A stretch of 64,000 nt of DNA from G965222505 sp965222505. Lineage in GTDB: Bacteria; Bacteroidota; Rhodothermia; Rhodothermales; DATKEJ01. The notes under the pieces were generated by a model, which did not search any database, was not told the origin of the DNA, and was given only the letters and a program-made list of their open reading frames with translations. The position numbers and the translations under genes were made by a program. This document shows positions 43,029 through 52,409 of this stretch, one piece after another. Position 1 is the stretch's first letter, and each line of letters starts with the position of its first letter. Location of the stretch: positions 1,674,001 through 1,738,000 of the forward strand of contig OZ244956.1 of the NCBI GenBank assembly GCA_965222505.1, written 5' to 3'.

Positions 43029-44066
43029 GTGCAACAAATTAGCGAAGTTATTTCGTCAGTCGTAAGTGAGCGACCAGAACGAACCGCCGTAACCAATCTC
43101 ATACACGAAAGCCACCGGTTTGCGCTTGCCTATTTATGGCAAAAGGCAAGGCAACAACATCTCTTGAGCGACATGTTCCGGCTTTCGATGGAAGACCTTG
43201 CCCTCGATTGTATTGCGGATCTGTTTCAGCGCGATGATGCCGGGCGGTTTGCGCAGCTCGTCGGCTACTTTGGTTCGATTGAGTGGCAAAAGATGGATGA
43301 GGAAGACCTCTACATCGCCCTTCGCCGGTTGGTCTTCAGCAAAGTCAATGAGGGCCTGTTCCGCCGCTACCGCGAAGCCGACCCCAGTCTGGCCAAAATC
43401 ATCCGCAATCTGAAGAACGCCGCCAAATCCACCTCCGGGCTGAAAGTGGAACGGCGCAAGCAGGAAATGTGGATCATTGCCGAATCGGACGATGCCGAAT
43501 CGGATGATGCTGAGCAAACCAGCCTGCCGGTCGCACCGGTTGAAATTCTGGAAGCCCACCTGATTTCGCACCTGAGCAATGCCAACTGCGACACCCTTCG
43601 GCAAGTCACCCAGGGGTTCATCGAATTTGTCACGCAGCACACTTATTACAATAACGCTTTTCCGCTGACCAGCTTTGCACAGATTGTTCGTTCCGCATTT
43701 GTCCGGATTGGAGAAGTGGTTGGAGAACACGAGGAAGAAGAAGTATTCGTTACGGGGCAAGTGGCCCGTGCCATCGACGTGGTCGCCTCCGCCGTTCAGG
43801 CAGACATGCACGCCTCCTACGTCGGCAAGGGAAAAGTCGATGCCGCCACGTATGAAGCCTACTTCTTTGCCGTGCAGGACATCCTGGCCTCGCAATTTGT
43901 GAATGATGCTGCGCCGGTCGATTCCTACCTGGAAGCCCTCGAAGCCTATATTCCACACCTGACCAATGACGCCTACCGCACGCACCACCGGCACATTCTG
44001 GAGTATCTGGTAAAAATTTCCCGAAACCGGTTATTCGATTATTTGAAAGACGAAATTGTACATTAA
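43029..44066 (+). CDS. Uncharacterised 345-residue protein, divergent from EPS operon
   Basis: GTG start preceded by AAAGGAG, an unusually clear ribosome-binding site here. Helical, no signal peptide or membrane segment. The N-terminal half has SMEDLALDCIADLFQRD, then EEDLYIALRRLVFSKVNEGLFRRYREAD (split: LRRLVFSKVNEGLF) and DPSLAKIIRNLKNAAKS, which vaguely recalls a sigma-factor-like helical region; I would not assign it. A tandem acidic repeat (AESDDAESDDAE) sits mid-protein. A strong terminator follows. Its position opposite the wzc-like gene makes a regulatory role plausible (inference). Confidence 0.75.
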   Translation: MQQISEVISSVVSERPERTAVTNLIHESHRFALAYLWQKARQQHLLSDMFRLSMEDLALDCIADLFQRDDAGRFAQLVGYFGSIEWQKMDEEDLYIALRRLVFSKVNEGLFRRYREADPSLAKIIRNLKNAAKSTSGLKVERRKQEMWIIAESDDAESDDAEQTSLPVAPVEILEAHLISHLSNANCDTLRQVTQGFIEFVTQHTYYNNAFPLTSFAQIVRSAFVRIGEVVGEHEEEEVFVTGQVARAIDVVASAVQADMHASYVGKGKVDAATYEAYFFAVQDILASQFVNDAAPVDSYLEALEAYIPHLTNDAYRTHHRHILEYLVKISRNRLFDYLKDEIVH

Positions 44067-44124
44067 AAACGCTTGACTTATAAGCATTTATACTACTTTT
44101 CTGACGTGCCTTAGCGGTGCTTAA

Positions 44125-44169
44125 ACAACCCCGGAAACGTTGAAAACCGGGGTTGTGCCGTACTTTTTT
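44125..44169 (+). terminator. Strong rho-independent terminator
   Basis: Perfect 10-bp stem ACAACCCCGG/CCGGGGTTGT (44125-44134 with 44147-44156), 12-base loop, then TTTTTT at 44164-44169. It lies 59 bp past the stop of the 43029 gene. Confidence 0.9.
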
Positions 44170-44214
44170 CCCTTCTCTTTTCCGCAGCATCCGATCCTTG
44201 TGTCGATTTCATGG

Positions 44215-44345
44215 GCGTAACTTCGGTTACACGCTTTGAAATTTATGAGGTCGGCCTACCGACCTGTTATCCTGGAGGCCCGGAACAAAAGCCCCCTGTT
44301 GTGCTTCACTTAGATTCGAGGCATCCCCTTCGGGGGAAATGAATC
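44215..44345. other. Cluster of three stable hairpins upstream of small gene
   Basis: GCGTAAC-TTCG-GTTAC-A-CGC (44215-44234), AGGTCGG-CCTA-CCGACCT (44248-44265), and a compound hairpin GATTC ... CATCCCC-TTCG-GGGG ... ATG ... GAATC (44313-44345). Two have UUCG tetraloops. The first resembles the end of the 64-bp repeats (GCGTAACTTCAGTTA). This could be a structured RNA leader or independent small RNA; no known class matched. Confidence 0.6.
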
Positions 44346-44392
44346 CCAGCGCACACCAACGCGGCTTCTGTATCCACAAACCCCTGTGACTC

Positions 44393-44680
44393 ATGCATCC
44401 GTGCAACAAACACCTGCTGAAACAGCGTGCTCACCTGATTGAACGGTACTTGAACCACCTCGAACGTTACGTCCGCAACCCGGATGCCCTTTCAGAGGCC
44501 CAGCAAACCGCCTGGACCAACCTCATGGAATCGGACCCGTCGGCCAAAACCATCGCCGATTTTTATGCCGCTTTCTACCAGGAACTGGAACACCTGGACC
44601 ACACCCCCTCCCCCCGCGTACAAGCGTTTGCCGACGGACTTTTCGACACGCCGCGCCCGGCCGAAGCCCCTACCTACTAA
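44393..44680 (+). CDS. Small protein of unknown function, 95 aa
   Basis: ATG at 44393; coding-like codon usage, no signal peptide or membrane segment. Predicted all-helical: an N-terminal KQRAHLIERYLNHLERYV helix, then SEAQQTAWTNLMESDPSAK, and a Tyr/Phe-rich helix (ADFYAAFYQELEHLD), ending with a Pro-rich tail. No family recognised. It follows the three-hairpin region and precedes gldE by 116 bp, which holds an AACGGG/CCCGTT inverted repeat. Confidence 0.65.
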   Translation: MHPCNKHLLKQRAHLIERYLNHLERYVRNPDALSEAQQTAWTNLMESDPSAKTIADFYAAFYQELEHLDHTPSPRVQAFADGLFDTPRPAEAPTY

Positions 44681-44796
44681 CCGCATCCCGCCCATTCAGG
44701 GGCTGACCGGAACGGAAAACGGGCACAACTGGTATTTACCTTTTAGGGAGCTCCCGTTGCCCTTTCCGTGTCACGAACTGCTGCATTCCAAAGATC

Positions 44797-46152
44797 TTGG
44801 ACCCCGACCCCTACCAGAGTAGCCTGGCGTTTGTGGGCGTATTGCTTGCCCCACTGAGCGCCTACACCTTCGGGCTTGCCCTTTTTATTTTTGTGTCGCT
44901 TCTGGTGGTATCGGCCTTTGTGTCCGGCTCCGAAGTGGCCTTGTTCTCTCTGGAAGCCCGCGACCGCGAAGCACTTGCCGAACAGGACGACACGGCCAGC
45001 CGGTACGTCCTCAGCCTGTTGGCACGGCCCCAACGGCTCCTGGTCACGATCCTCATCCTGAACAACTTTGTCAATGTGGCCGCCGCCGTCCTGGCCGCCT
45101 TGATGATGGGCGATCTGGCAGAATTCTATGGCTGGAACGAAACGCTGGTGTTTTTCATTGAGGTGGTCGCGCTGACCTTCATGCTCCTCATTCTGAGTGA
45201 AATCACACCCAAGCTCACGGCCGTTAACCACCCCATCAGTTACAGCCGGATTGCCGCACGGCCCCTGGTGTTTTTCACCAAAGTCCTGGCCCCGTTTGCT
45301 GGCTTACTCACCTTTATGATCCACCGGATCAAGCACCGGCTGCCAGAGCCGACCCCCCTTTCTACCGACGACCTCAAGGCCATGGCCGAAGTGGGCGAAG
45401 CACACGGCACGTTGGAAGAAGAAGAACGCGAATGGATTCACTCCATCGTCGACCTCAATGAAACCGCCGTGCGTGAGATCATGTGCAGCCGCCTGGATGT
45501 AAGCGCCATTGCCGAGGACACGACGTTGGAAGAAGCCCTGGAACTGATTCGCACCAGCAGTAAATCCCGGCTCCCCCTGTATGAAGAACACCTGGACAAC
45601 ATCAAGGGCATGATCTATGCCAAAGACCTGATTCCGCTGCTGGGCCAAAACGGTGAGGCTGGTCCGGTAGACTGGATTGAACTGGCCCGCCCGGCGCTCT
45701 TCGTCCCCCTGGGCAAAAAGCTCGACGACCTGCTCCGGGATTTCCAGGCGCGGCGCACCCATATCGCAATTGTGGTGGATGAATACGGCGGCACCGCCGG
45801 TCTGGTCACCCTGGAAGATGTGCTGGAAGAAATCATCGGCGAGATCCAGGATGAACATGACGCGACCGAAACCGCACTCTACAAACAACTCACGGACACC
45901 ACCTTCCGCTTCGATGCCCGCGTCGACCTGGACGACCTCAACGAGGTACTCGTAGATCGCCTCGGAACCGACCGGTATGAACCCTTCGACACAAACGACT
46001 TCGATTTTGAAACCCTGGGCGGCCTGATTTTCCACGTCACCGAGTCCATTCCCCACGCCGGTCAACAAATCCGCTACGGCCCTCTGAACATCACGGTTGA
46101 GTCCATCGAAAACCACCGCATCCACAACGTCCTCGTCGCCTTCGCCCCCTAA
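44797..46152 (+). CDS. gldE: CNNM/CBS/CorC-type transporter-associated protein, GldE-like
   Basis: 451 residues from TTG 44797. Membrane N-terminus (three to four helices; about 15-165, DUF21/CNNM) containing VSAFVSGSEVALFSLE and ILSEITPKL; two CBS domains (about 215-335; MCSRLDVSAIAEDTTLEEAL and VVDEYGGTAGLVTLEDVLEEIIGEI); C-terminal CorC_HlyC domain. The same layout occurs in HlyC/CorC proteins and in GldE of gliding Bacteroidetes. I cannot distinguish gliding from Mg/Co efflux, so the symbol is provisional. No ATG candidate lies near. Confidence 0.85.
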   Translation: MDPDPYQSSLAFVGVLLAPLSAYTFGLALFIFVSLLVVSAFVSGSEVALFSLEARDREALAEQDDTASRYVLSLLARPQRLLVTILILNNFVNVAAAVLAALMMGDLAEFYGWNETLVFFIEVVALTFMLLILSEITPKLTAVNHPISYSRIAARPLVFFTKVLAPFAGLLTFMIHRIKHRLPEPTPLSTDDLKAMAEVGEAHGTLEEEEREWIHSIVDLNETAVREIMCSRLDVSAIAEDTTLEEALELIRTSSKSRLPLYEEHLDNIKGMIYAKDLIPLLGQNGEAGPVDWIELARPALFVPLGKKLDDLLRDFQARRTHIAIVVDEYGGTAGLVTLEDVLEEIIGEIQDEHDATETALYKQLTDTTFRFDARVDLDDLNEVLVDRLGTDRYEPFDTNDFDFETLGGLIFHVTESIPHAGQQIRYGPLNITVESIENHRIHNVLVAFAP

Positions 46153-46169
46153 ACGACCGGCACAGCACA

Positions 46170-48290
46170 CTATACCTCCACAACACCTTTAGCAGAGACC
46201 TGGTAAAGATTTCCCTGGTGCCTCACATTTTCCAGGACCGCATCGGGAGCAATGGGGCGCAATTGTGGATTCATGCGCAAGGTTTCCGGGCCAAACTCCA
46301 GGCCAAACAAATGGAGCAGGACGAGCTCATAGAATCCGCCAACGGCTAAAATGGCCCAACCGTTGATATAGGGCCAATCCGAAGGGGCTTTCCGGGCACC
46401 ACCTGCCAATAAAGGCGCGGCCCCTTCCACAAAGTGGGCCTGGCTATACGGCCCCTGGTTTGCACTTTTTGCCAAGCCGGGCAGCCAGGTTTTCAACAGC
46501 GCCCACTCCTGATTCATCACCAGTGTGCTTGCAGCTAAAGCGACCCACGCCGGATAGGACCCATTCCATTGATGGTCAGGCCGCAAAGAGAAATCAGCGT
46601 CAGGATCGGCAGGCGAAAGGGCGTGCATCCAGGTAGGGGTCCACAGTTCCCGCTGAAAAAAAGCCACCATTTCTGCACGTTGCCGGGCAGACAAATCCTC
46701 AAACAGAAAGTGCATGGTGTGCACAAAGTCCCAGGCAGGCCGGACCGGCACCAGGGCCCCATCCGGGTATCGGCAGTGCCAATAGCCCGCACCGGGCACA
46801 TACAAGGTCTGGATGGCCTGCGCGAGTGCCGTTGCCTTGTGCATAAGCGATGCGGCCGTCTCCGGGTCGCCGCTTTGCTTAAACAATGCCGCCGTTTCCC
46901 GGAGGGCCCAAACATAGCCGGCATTGACACTGGCCACTTCATGGAGATAGCTGCCCACACATTCGAGCAGATTATTGCGTCCGCCACAATCCGCCAGTCC
47001 TTGCCCCCGGTCCAGGGTTTCGTAGTGGGTTGCCATCCGGCAGGCCTGTTCCAGCACGGTCGCCCCCTGAATGGATTTATGCAGCCAGGCCCAATTGCCG
47101 GAGGTACGCACGTAGGCACTGATCAGGCGCACCATGGCAAAATCATTACAGGAGTACCAATTGCCTGCATTGTTTCCACTGACATATTCCGACCCAAAAT
47201 GCTGATAAATATCGCGGGCCAGCCACCTTTCGATATGGGTACGTAGACACTCGGGATCGAGCATGGCGATGAGATAGGCACTCAGTGACCAGTCATTGAT
47301 GAAGCTCGTCGTCACCCAATAGCGGGGCATCAGGGTCGTGTAGGTCCGGCCATATGCACTTTCCGGGTGTTCCCGTTTGTGATAAACGATCCCCAAAATG
47401 GCGGTATGATAGATCCGGCGGAGGTCGGCATTTCGGGTGTGCAACCGCGGGAGGTGTCCACTGTATCGGGTATTGGCCGGGGTAAAGACGGCATCAAGCT
47501 CCGCTTGCCAATCCTGTTGGCTTGCTGAAAGCACCGTTTCTGGATCCGCCTGCCACAAGGCCGCAGCCTCCAACAAGGGGGCCGGGTTGTCTCCGATCAG
47601 TACACCATACCCGATGCGAAAGGTCGCCCCGGCTTCTAGTCGGGTTTCAAAGCAAAAGGTGCCGCCGTCGATGGCATCGGGGACTTGCGACGTCACATGC
47701 AGGGCAACCGCCTTGGACCTTTGCGACCGGTATAAAAGCATCCCATGATGTGTTTCCCTGAGGTTCGACCGCTCACTTGCCGGGGAGGGGTTGCCTTCCC
47801 ACGGCGTTACCGAGATGGAGGGCGCTTCTTTGGGGGAATAGGGGGTGTGCCAATCCGATTTCGAATAGATCACCCCACCATTGGTTTGTAATCCCACGTT
47901 CGTAGGACGCGCCACATCCGATGTATTGGTCACTTCAAGCCAAACGAACACCTGTTGGGTGTGCAGCGGCATGGCCGTATATGAGGTGATATGATACCCC
48001 TCCCATTGCACATCGCGCCGGATTTGGTCGGGCCGCCATTGAAAATCGACAGGGGCTCCACTTTTTCCTACACAGGCCCCGTTTAGCATCAAAACGCCCA
48101 GGGGCAGATCCCCATGTGAATACGGTGCAAACGAGAGGTGCCGAATGGCTACAGGGTCCAGCGCGGCCTGGCAACAGCCCCAAAAATTGGTAAGGCCCGG
48201 GGGGTTAAACAAATCTCCGGGTTGATAAGGCAAAACATCGCTTGCCAAATCCACAACTGTTAGGTAAGTATTTATCCCTGTTGGCCGCAT
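46170..48290 (-). CDS. Six-hairpin (alpha/alpha) glycosidase-like protein
   Basis: 706 residues, no signal peptide, so cytoplasmic. An N-terminal beta-rich region (about 20-270) precedes a helical toroid (about 290-690) with RIYHTAILGIVYHKREHPESA (split RIYHTAI and LGIVYHK), GNNAGNWYSCNDFAM, ECVGSYLHEVASVNAGYVWAL, and late DHQWNGSYPAWVALAAS (probable active-site region) and INGWAILAVGGFYE. This is the architecture of GH63/GH37/GH78-like or amylo-glucosidase-like enzymes. Substrate unknown. Convergent with gldE, 17 bp apart. Confidence 0.75.
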   Translation of the reverse strand: MRPTGINTYLTVVDLASDVLPYQPGDLFNPPGLTNFWGCCQAALDPVAIRHLSFAPYSHGDLPLGVLMLNGACVGKSGAPVDFQWRPDQIRRDVQWEGYHITSYTAMPLHTQQVFVWLEVTNTSDVARPTNVGLQTNGGVIYSKSDWHTPYSPKEAPSISVTPWEGNPSPASERSNLRETHHGMLLYRSQRSKAVALHVTSQVPDAIDGGTFCFETRLEAGATFRIGYGVLIGDNPAPLLEAAALWQADPETVLSASQQDWQAELDAVFTPANTRYSGHLPRLHTRNADLRRIYHTAILGIVYHKREHPESAYGRTYTTLMPRYWVTTSFINDWSLSAYLIAMLDPECLRTHIERWLARDIYQHFGSEYVSGNNAGNWYSCNDFAMVRLISAYVRTSGNWAWLHKSIQGATVLEQACRMATHYETLDRGQGLADCGGRNNLLECVGSYLHEVASVNAGYVWALRETAALFKQSGDPETAASLMHKATALAQAIQTLYVPGAGYWHCRYPDGALVPVRPAWDFVHTMHFLFEDLSARQRAEMVAFFQRELWTPTWMHALSPADPDADFSLRPDHQWNGSYPAWVALAASTLVMNQEWALLKTWLPGLAKSANQGPYSQAHFVEGAAPLLAGGARKAPSDWPYINGWAILAVGGFYELVLLHLFGLEFGPETLRMNPQLRPIAPDAVLENVRHQGNLYQVSAKGVVEV

Positions 48291-48364
48291 GATGGTTTTT
48301 CACTTGCTGTGTGGAAATCCTCAGGTATGCCCGAAATATAGCCATTAGACCATCCGGCAATCGC

Positions 48365-48372
48365 TATCTTTG
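48365..48372 (+). promoter_or_regulatory. Candidate -7 box TATCTTTG before the DinB-like fragment
   Basis: Matches TAnnTTTG exactly, 14 bp before the ATG at 48386, but no TTG lies 19-21 bp upstream (TTA instead), so support is partial. Confidence 0.4.
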
Positions 48373-48385
48373 CAGGTACTCTACC

Positions 48386-48625
48386 ATGGATTATCATTTC
48401 CTAACATACCTCAGGCATTCCGTCGTCCGTGCCAAAAAACGGGGGCTGTACCTGGTTACAGATGTTCCTCCTGAACAGATGCTGGCGCAGCCGGCAGGGC
48501 TCCTCCATCCAATGTGGTTGCTGGGACATATCAGATTGCGGCTACAGGGACCTCAGAAAGCATTGGTTATCGGGATCTATCAGTCTCTGAAGTGTGCCCT
48601 GTTTTTCTTGCCGGGTTTTTTCTAA
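48386..48625 (+). pseudogene. Short DinB-like N-terminal fragment
   Basis: The first 47 or so residues (YLRHSVVRAKKRGLYLVTDVP, PEQMLAQPAGLLHPMWLLGHI) resemble the start of DinB-superfamily proteins (WxLGHL). The following 33 codons do not fit and end at 48625, about a third of normal length (150 aa); another frame (48514-48735) opens downstream. A frameshifted or truncated DinB-like gene is the simplest reading. The family link is by eye and weak. Confidence 0.4.
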
Positions 48626-48709
48626 CTTGCACTCCCCTTACCGCATACGGGCGCTTGTCTACCGAGAGGCGGCTTTCATACCTGCTCCATCCCAAACCCT
48701 CTGAACCCA

Positions 48710-50077
48710 ATGTCGCTACCTACTTCCAACTCTGAACGTGGACAATGGGGCTCCAAGCTGGGCTTTATTCTGGCGGCTGCCGGCTCAGCGGTGGGCCTGG
48801 GCAACATCTGGCGTTTTCCCAGCGAAGTGGCCGAAGGCGGCGGCGCAGCCTTTCTGATCATCTACCTCATCTGCTGTTTCCTGGTGGGCTTCCCCGTCAT
48901 GGTCGGAGAGCTGACCATAGGCCGGCGCACCCGCAAGAATCCCTTTGGGGCATTCCGGGCGTTGTCTGACAATAAACTCTACGGCCTCATCGGCATCTGG
49001 GGCATCTTGTGCGGCGCGGGTATTCTGGGCTTCTACATCGTTATTGCGGGGTGGACGCTCAGTTTCGTCTTCAGTGAAATTTTCTTCTTTGCCGGAAACA
49101 TGGACCTGAGCGCCTGGTTTGCCGATGCCGGCAACGGTATGCGCAATACGATCTTCTCGGCCATCTTTATGATCCTGACCATCGTCATTGTCGCCGGCGG
49201 AGTCAGCAACGGGATTGAGCGTGTAGCCAAAGCGCTGATGCCGACCCTGATCATCATCCTGTTCATCCTCATCGGCTACGTCCTGATGCAGCCGGGTAGC
49301 AGCGAGGGGCTGACCGTGTACCTGCAACCGGACTTTAGCAAGATCACCCCTGAACTGTTTTTTAATGCGATGGGGCAGGCCTTTTTCTCCCTCTCGCTCG
49401 GCATGGGGGCCATGATTACCTATGGCTCCTACCTGAGCAAACAGCAAAATATCCCTGAAGCAGCCGCCTTTGTAACGCTGGCCGACGTCGGCATTGCCTT
49501 CATCGCCGGGCTGCTCATTATCCCAACGATGTACCTCGCCCAAGCCAGCGGCATCCAGATTTTCCAGGAGGGTGGAGGACTCATCAACAGCGCCGGGCTG
49601 ATCTTCGACGTGCTACCCAACCTGTTCCACAGTATGGGCACAGGCGGCGGCCTCATCTTTGGCCTCTCGTTCTTTCTGCTCTTGAGCATGGCCGCACTAA
49701 CTTCAACGATTTCGCTGTTGGAAGTCCTCACTTCGTACGTCATCGACGAGCACAGCATCGCCCGTGGGAAAGCGGCCTGGATTGTGGGGGGCATCGTGGG
49801 GATTCTGGCGCTGGTGATTTCCTTCGACACGAATTGGATCGACCGGCTGGCACTGGTATTTAACGACATTGGTCTGCCCCTGGGCGGCTTGATGATTAGC
49901 CTCTTTCTGGCCTACATTTGGAAGACGACCAGCGCCATGGAAGAAATCGAGGAAGGGTACCCCGGCGCAACCTCCTCGATCTTCGGCAAGACGTGGCCGT
50001 TCTTTATGAAGTACCTCTGTCCCATTTTGATTGCCATCGTTTTTGTCGTTACCCTGCGTCCGTACCTGGGCTTCTAG
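48710..50077 (+). CDS. Sodium-dependent transporter, NSS/SNF family
   Basis: 455 residues with about 11 membrane helices. The family signature AAAGSAVGLGNIWRFPSEV is at residues 22-40 (unwound helix 1, sodium and substrate site), with LVGFPVMVGELTIGRRTRKN and the helix-6 region ALGQAFFSLSLGMGAMITYGSYL (split: GQAFFSLSLGMGAMITY). It resembles MhsT/TnaT-like amino-acid importers, which also have 11 helices. Substrate not deducible; probably an amino acid. The start is ATG at 48710. Confidence 0.93.
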   Translation: MSLPTSNSERGQWGSKLGFILAAAGSAVGLGNIWRFPSEVAEGGGAAFLIIYLICCFLVGFPVMVGELTIGRRTRKNPFGAFRALSDNKLYGLIGIWGILCGAGILGFYIVIAGWTLSFVFSEIFFFAGNMDLSAWFADAGNGMRNTIFSAIFMILTIVIVAGGVSNGIERVAKALMPTLIIILFILIGYVLMQPGSSEGLTVYLQPDFSKITPELFFNAMGQAFFSLSLGMGAMITYGSYLSKQQNIPEAAAFVTLADVGIAFIAGLLIIPTMYLAQASGIQIFQEGGGLINSAGLIFDVLPNLFHSMGTGGGLIFGLSFFLLLSMAALTSTISLLEVLTSYVIDEHSIARGKAAWIVGGIVGILALVISFDTNWIDRLALVFNDIGLPLGGLMISLFLAYIWKTTSAMEEIEEGYPGATSSIFGKTWPFFMKYLCPILIAIVFVVTLRPYLGF

Positions 50078-50116
50078 GGCTCCCCAAACGCTATCGTACC
50101 CGCATCCCACAACCGC

Positions 50117-50638
50117 ATGACCCTTTACGTTACGTGCCGGAAGGCTGCCCTGGTGATCTGGCTGCTCTTGCTTGGCGGGCTTGGCGCCACCCAGGCCCAA
50201 TCCTTTTCCATAAAAACATCGACCATCCCCCCTTCCGGGCAATGGCTCTTGCAACCTAAATACCAGATCAAGGCCCCACCGGCGCGTACGCCGTCCTTTT
50301 TACTCGCGGGTTCTACTTCTGCTACACTACCGGTCCTGCACATCCCGCTGGACGAGCCGCTCGCCGGATGCGAGCACCAGCCGGTGAGCAACGACAAATG
50401 GAAACATGCCGGCATCACGTTTGCCAGCACCATGAGCCTGCATTACCTTTTGGAGAAGGGCTTCAAGTTGTCCAAGCCAACCGCCTTTCTGCTGGCAGCC
50501 AGCGCCGTGACGCTGGGTGGTCTCGTGAAAGAATACGCCGATTGGCGGGATCCTCACAAAAAATGCTTTGACGGCAGCGACATTCTTGCAAATACAGGTG
50601 GCATTGCTGTCGCTACGGTTGTTATCTTTACGTTTTAG
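50117..50638 (+). CDS. YfiM/DUF2279-like periplasmic protein
   Basis: 173 residues with signal peptide (cleavage near TQAQ, residue 28). The C-terminal half carries the YfiM-like pattern: NDKWKHAGITFASTMSLHYL, hydrophobic helix AFLLAASAVTLGGLVKEYAD, then a SDILANTGGIAVATVVI segment like the SDxxANxxG motif of the family. Family function is unknown. It follows the NSS transporter by 39 bp and could share its transcript. About 110 bp separate it from purF. Confidence 0.7.
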   Translation: MTLYVTCRKAALVIWLLLLGGLGATQAQSFSIKTSTIPPSGQWLLQPKYQIKAPPARTPSFLLAGSTSATLPVLHIPLDEPLAGCEHQPVSNDKWKHAGITFASTMSLHYLLEKGFKLSKPTAFLLAASAVTLGGLVKEYADWRDPHKKCFDGSDILANTGGIAVATVVIFTF

Positions 50639-50748
50639 ACATCCATGCCCATACCACATCTTGGCGCTGCACGGCAACGATCGTCAGTGGTTGGTTGGGC
50701 CGAGATGTGAAGCGCTATACCGGGTTCCCTACTCCATCCCCCCCACCC

Positions 50749-52224
50749 ATGGACAAACCCCGCGAGTATTGCGGTGTCTTCGGCGTTTTTAATGTGCCGG
50801 ATGCTGCATCCCTCACTTTTTACGGACTCCACGCCTTACAACACCGAGGCCAGGAATCCGCCGGCATCGTGACGAGCACGTACGACGAAGCCCGAAAGCG
50901 GCAGGTCATGCCCTACCACAAGGATTTTGGGCAAGTTCTGAACGTGTTCTCGACGCCGGACCTGTTTTCCTCTACCCTGCTGGGAGATGCCGCCATCGGC
51001 CACAACCGCTATTCAACCAGCGGAGCCTCCAACAACCCGGACAACATCCAGCCCTTTGTGGTGCGTTACCGCAACGGTAACATTGCCCTGGGCCACAACG
51101 GCAACCTGTCCAATACCCGGGAACTGCGCTCCCGCCTCATCGAAGAAGGCACCCTGTTCCAGACCAGCAGCGATTCCGAGTTAATCCTGCATCTGATTGC
51201 CAAAAGCCGCCGGGCCAAACAAATCAATCAGGTCATCGATGCACTGCACCAGGTCGAAGGGGCTTTCTCCCTCGTCATCCTGACGGACACCAGCCTGATT
51301 GCCGTCCGGGATCCCAACGGCTTCCGCCCCCTGGCCCTCGGCAAAATCGGCGATGGCTACTGCGTGGCCAGTGAGACCTGTGCGTTTGACATCAACCAAG
51401 TCGAATACATTCGGGACATTGAGCCGGGTGAGATTCTGGTAATGGACCGCGCAGGCTGTGAATCCGGCAACCTGAAAAGCTACCGATTGGAACAACGCTA
51501 CGGGGTCAGCCAGTGTGTATTTGAATACATCTACTTTTCCCGGCCAGACTCGAAAGTGTTCGGCGAAATGACTGACAAGGTGCGCCGGAAATTGGGCAAG
51601 CAACTCGCCCTCGAAGCCCCGGCCCCTGAAGACCCCACAGACAACCGTACCATCGTGATTTCCGTGCCGGACTCGTCGAACACGGCCACCCTTGGCTACG
51701 TCAATGAATGCCAGAACCTGGGTATCGACTGCCGGTACGAACTGGGGCTAATCCGGAACCACTACGTGGGACGGACCTTCATCTCCCCCGGCCAGGAAGA
51801 GCGCGATAAAAAGGTGCGCCGAAAGTTCAACACGGTCAGGGGTGTCCTCAAGGATCGGATTGTGGTGGTTGTGGACGATTCTATTGTGCGGGGCACCACC
51901 TGCAAGTTACTCGTCAAGATGATCCGGGAAGCCGGGGCTCGGGAGGTACATTTTCGTGTTACATCACCCCCGGTAAAAAACCCCTGTTTCTACGGGATGG
52001 ATTTCCCCAGCGAAAAGGAACTGTTCATCAACCAGTTCAAGGGCAACATCAAAAAGATGCAGGAATGGTTGGGGGTGGATTCCCTCGCCTACCTGTCCGT
52101 TGAAGGACTGATGAAAGCCGTGGGCACGGCCAACAAGAGCTACCACGGGTATTGCAACGCCTGTTTCACGGCCAACTACCCCGTGCCGATTGAAGACGGC
52201 GTGACGAAAGAGGAGAATGAGTAA
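50749..52224 (+). CDS. purF: Amidophosphoribosyltransferase
   Basis: 491 residues from ATG 50749. A short propeptide (MDKPREY) precedes the catalytic Cys (CGVFGVFN), which becomes the N-terminal nucleophile after processing. The glutamine-amidotransferase class II domain (about 8-245; GHNRYSTSG, ALGHNGNL) is followed by the PRPP-binding domain with VVVVDDSIVRGTT. Two Cys residues late in the protein (CFYG; CNACF) fit the 4Fe-4S type seen in Bacillus-like PurF. It catalyses the first committed step of purine synthesis. Stop is followed by the inverted GC-rich element. Confidence 0.95.
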   Translation: MDKPREYCGVFGVFNVPDAASLTFYGLHALQHRGQESAGIVTSTYDEARKRQVMPYHKDFGQVLNVFSTPDLFSSTLLGDAAIGHNRYSTSGASNNPDNIQPFVVRYRNGNIALGHNGNLSNTRELRSRLIEEGTLFQTSSDSELILHLIAKSRRAKQINQVIDALHQVEGAFSLVILTDTSLIAVRDPNGFRPLALGKIGDGYCVASETCAFDINQVEYIRDIEPGEILVMDRAGCESGNLKSYRLEQRYGVSQCVFEYIYFSRPDSKVFGEMTDKVRRKLGKQLALEAPAPEDPTDNRTIVISVPDSSNTATLGYVNECQNLGIDCRYELGLIRNHYVGRTFISPGQEERDKKVRRKFNTVRGVLKDRIVVVVDDSIVRGTTCKLLVKMIREAGAREVHFRVTSPPVKNPCFYGMDFPSEKELFINQFKGNIKKMQEWLGVDSLAYLSVEGLMKAVGTANKSYHGYCNACFTANYPVPIEDGVTKEENE

Positions 52225-52267
52225 TGTTGTACGCCTGCTGCGCAGGCTCGCTGTTCTTTTTTTCCTC

Positions 52268-52409
52268 ACCTTTACAACTAACAACCAGCGAGCGCCTCAA
52301 TACCCTACCGCAATGCGGCCTGCCAACCCCTCCGCGAGCGCACAACTAACAGCGCGAGCGCCCCAACGTTCTCCCGCACTGCGGCCCCAAACCTCCGGCC
52401 GCGAGCGCC
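52268..52409. repeat. GC-rich intergenic element, copy A (inverted partner at 56538-56680)
   Basis: About 142 bp: a unit ACAACTA ACAACCA GCGAGCGCC followed by CCGCAATGCGG, then ACAACTAACAGCGCGAGCG, CCGCACTGCGG and GGCCGCGAGCGCC. Compared with the reverse complement of copy B it has three mismatches and one indel. It ends exactly at the stop codon of ggt, and lies between convergent purF and ggt. Confidence 0.9.
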
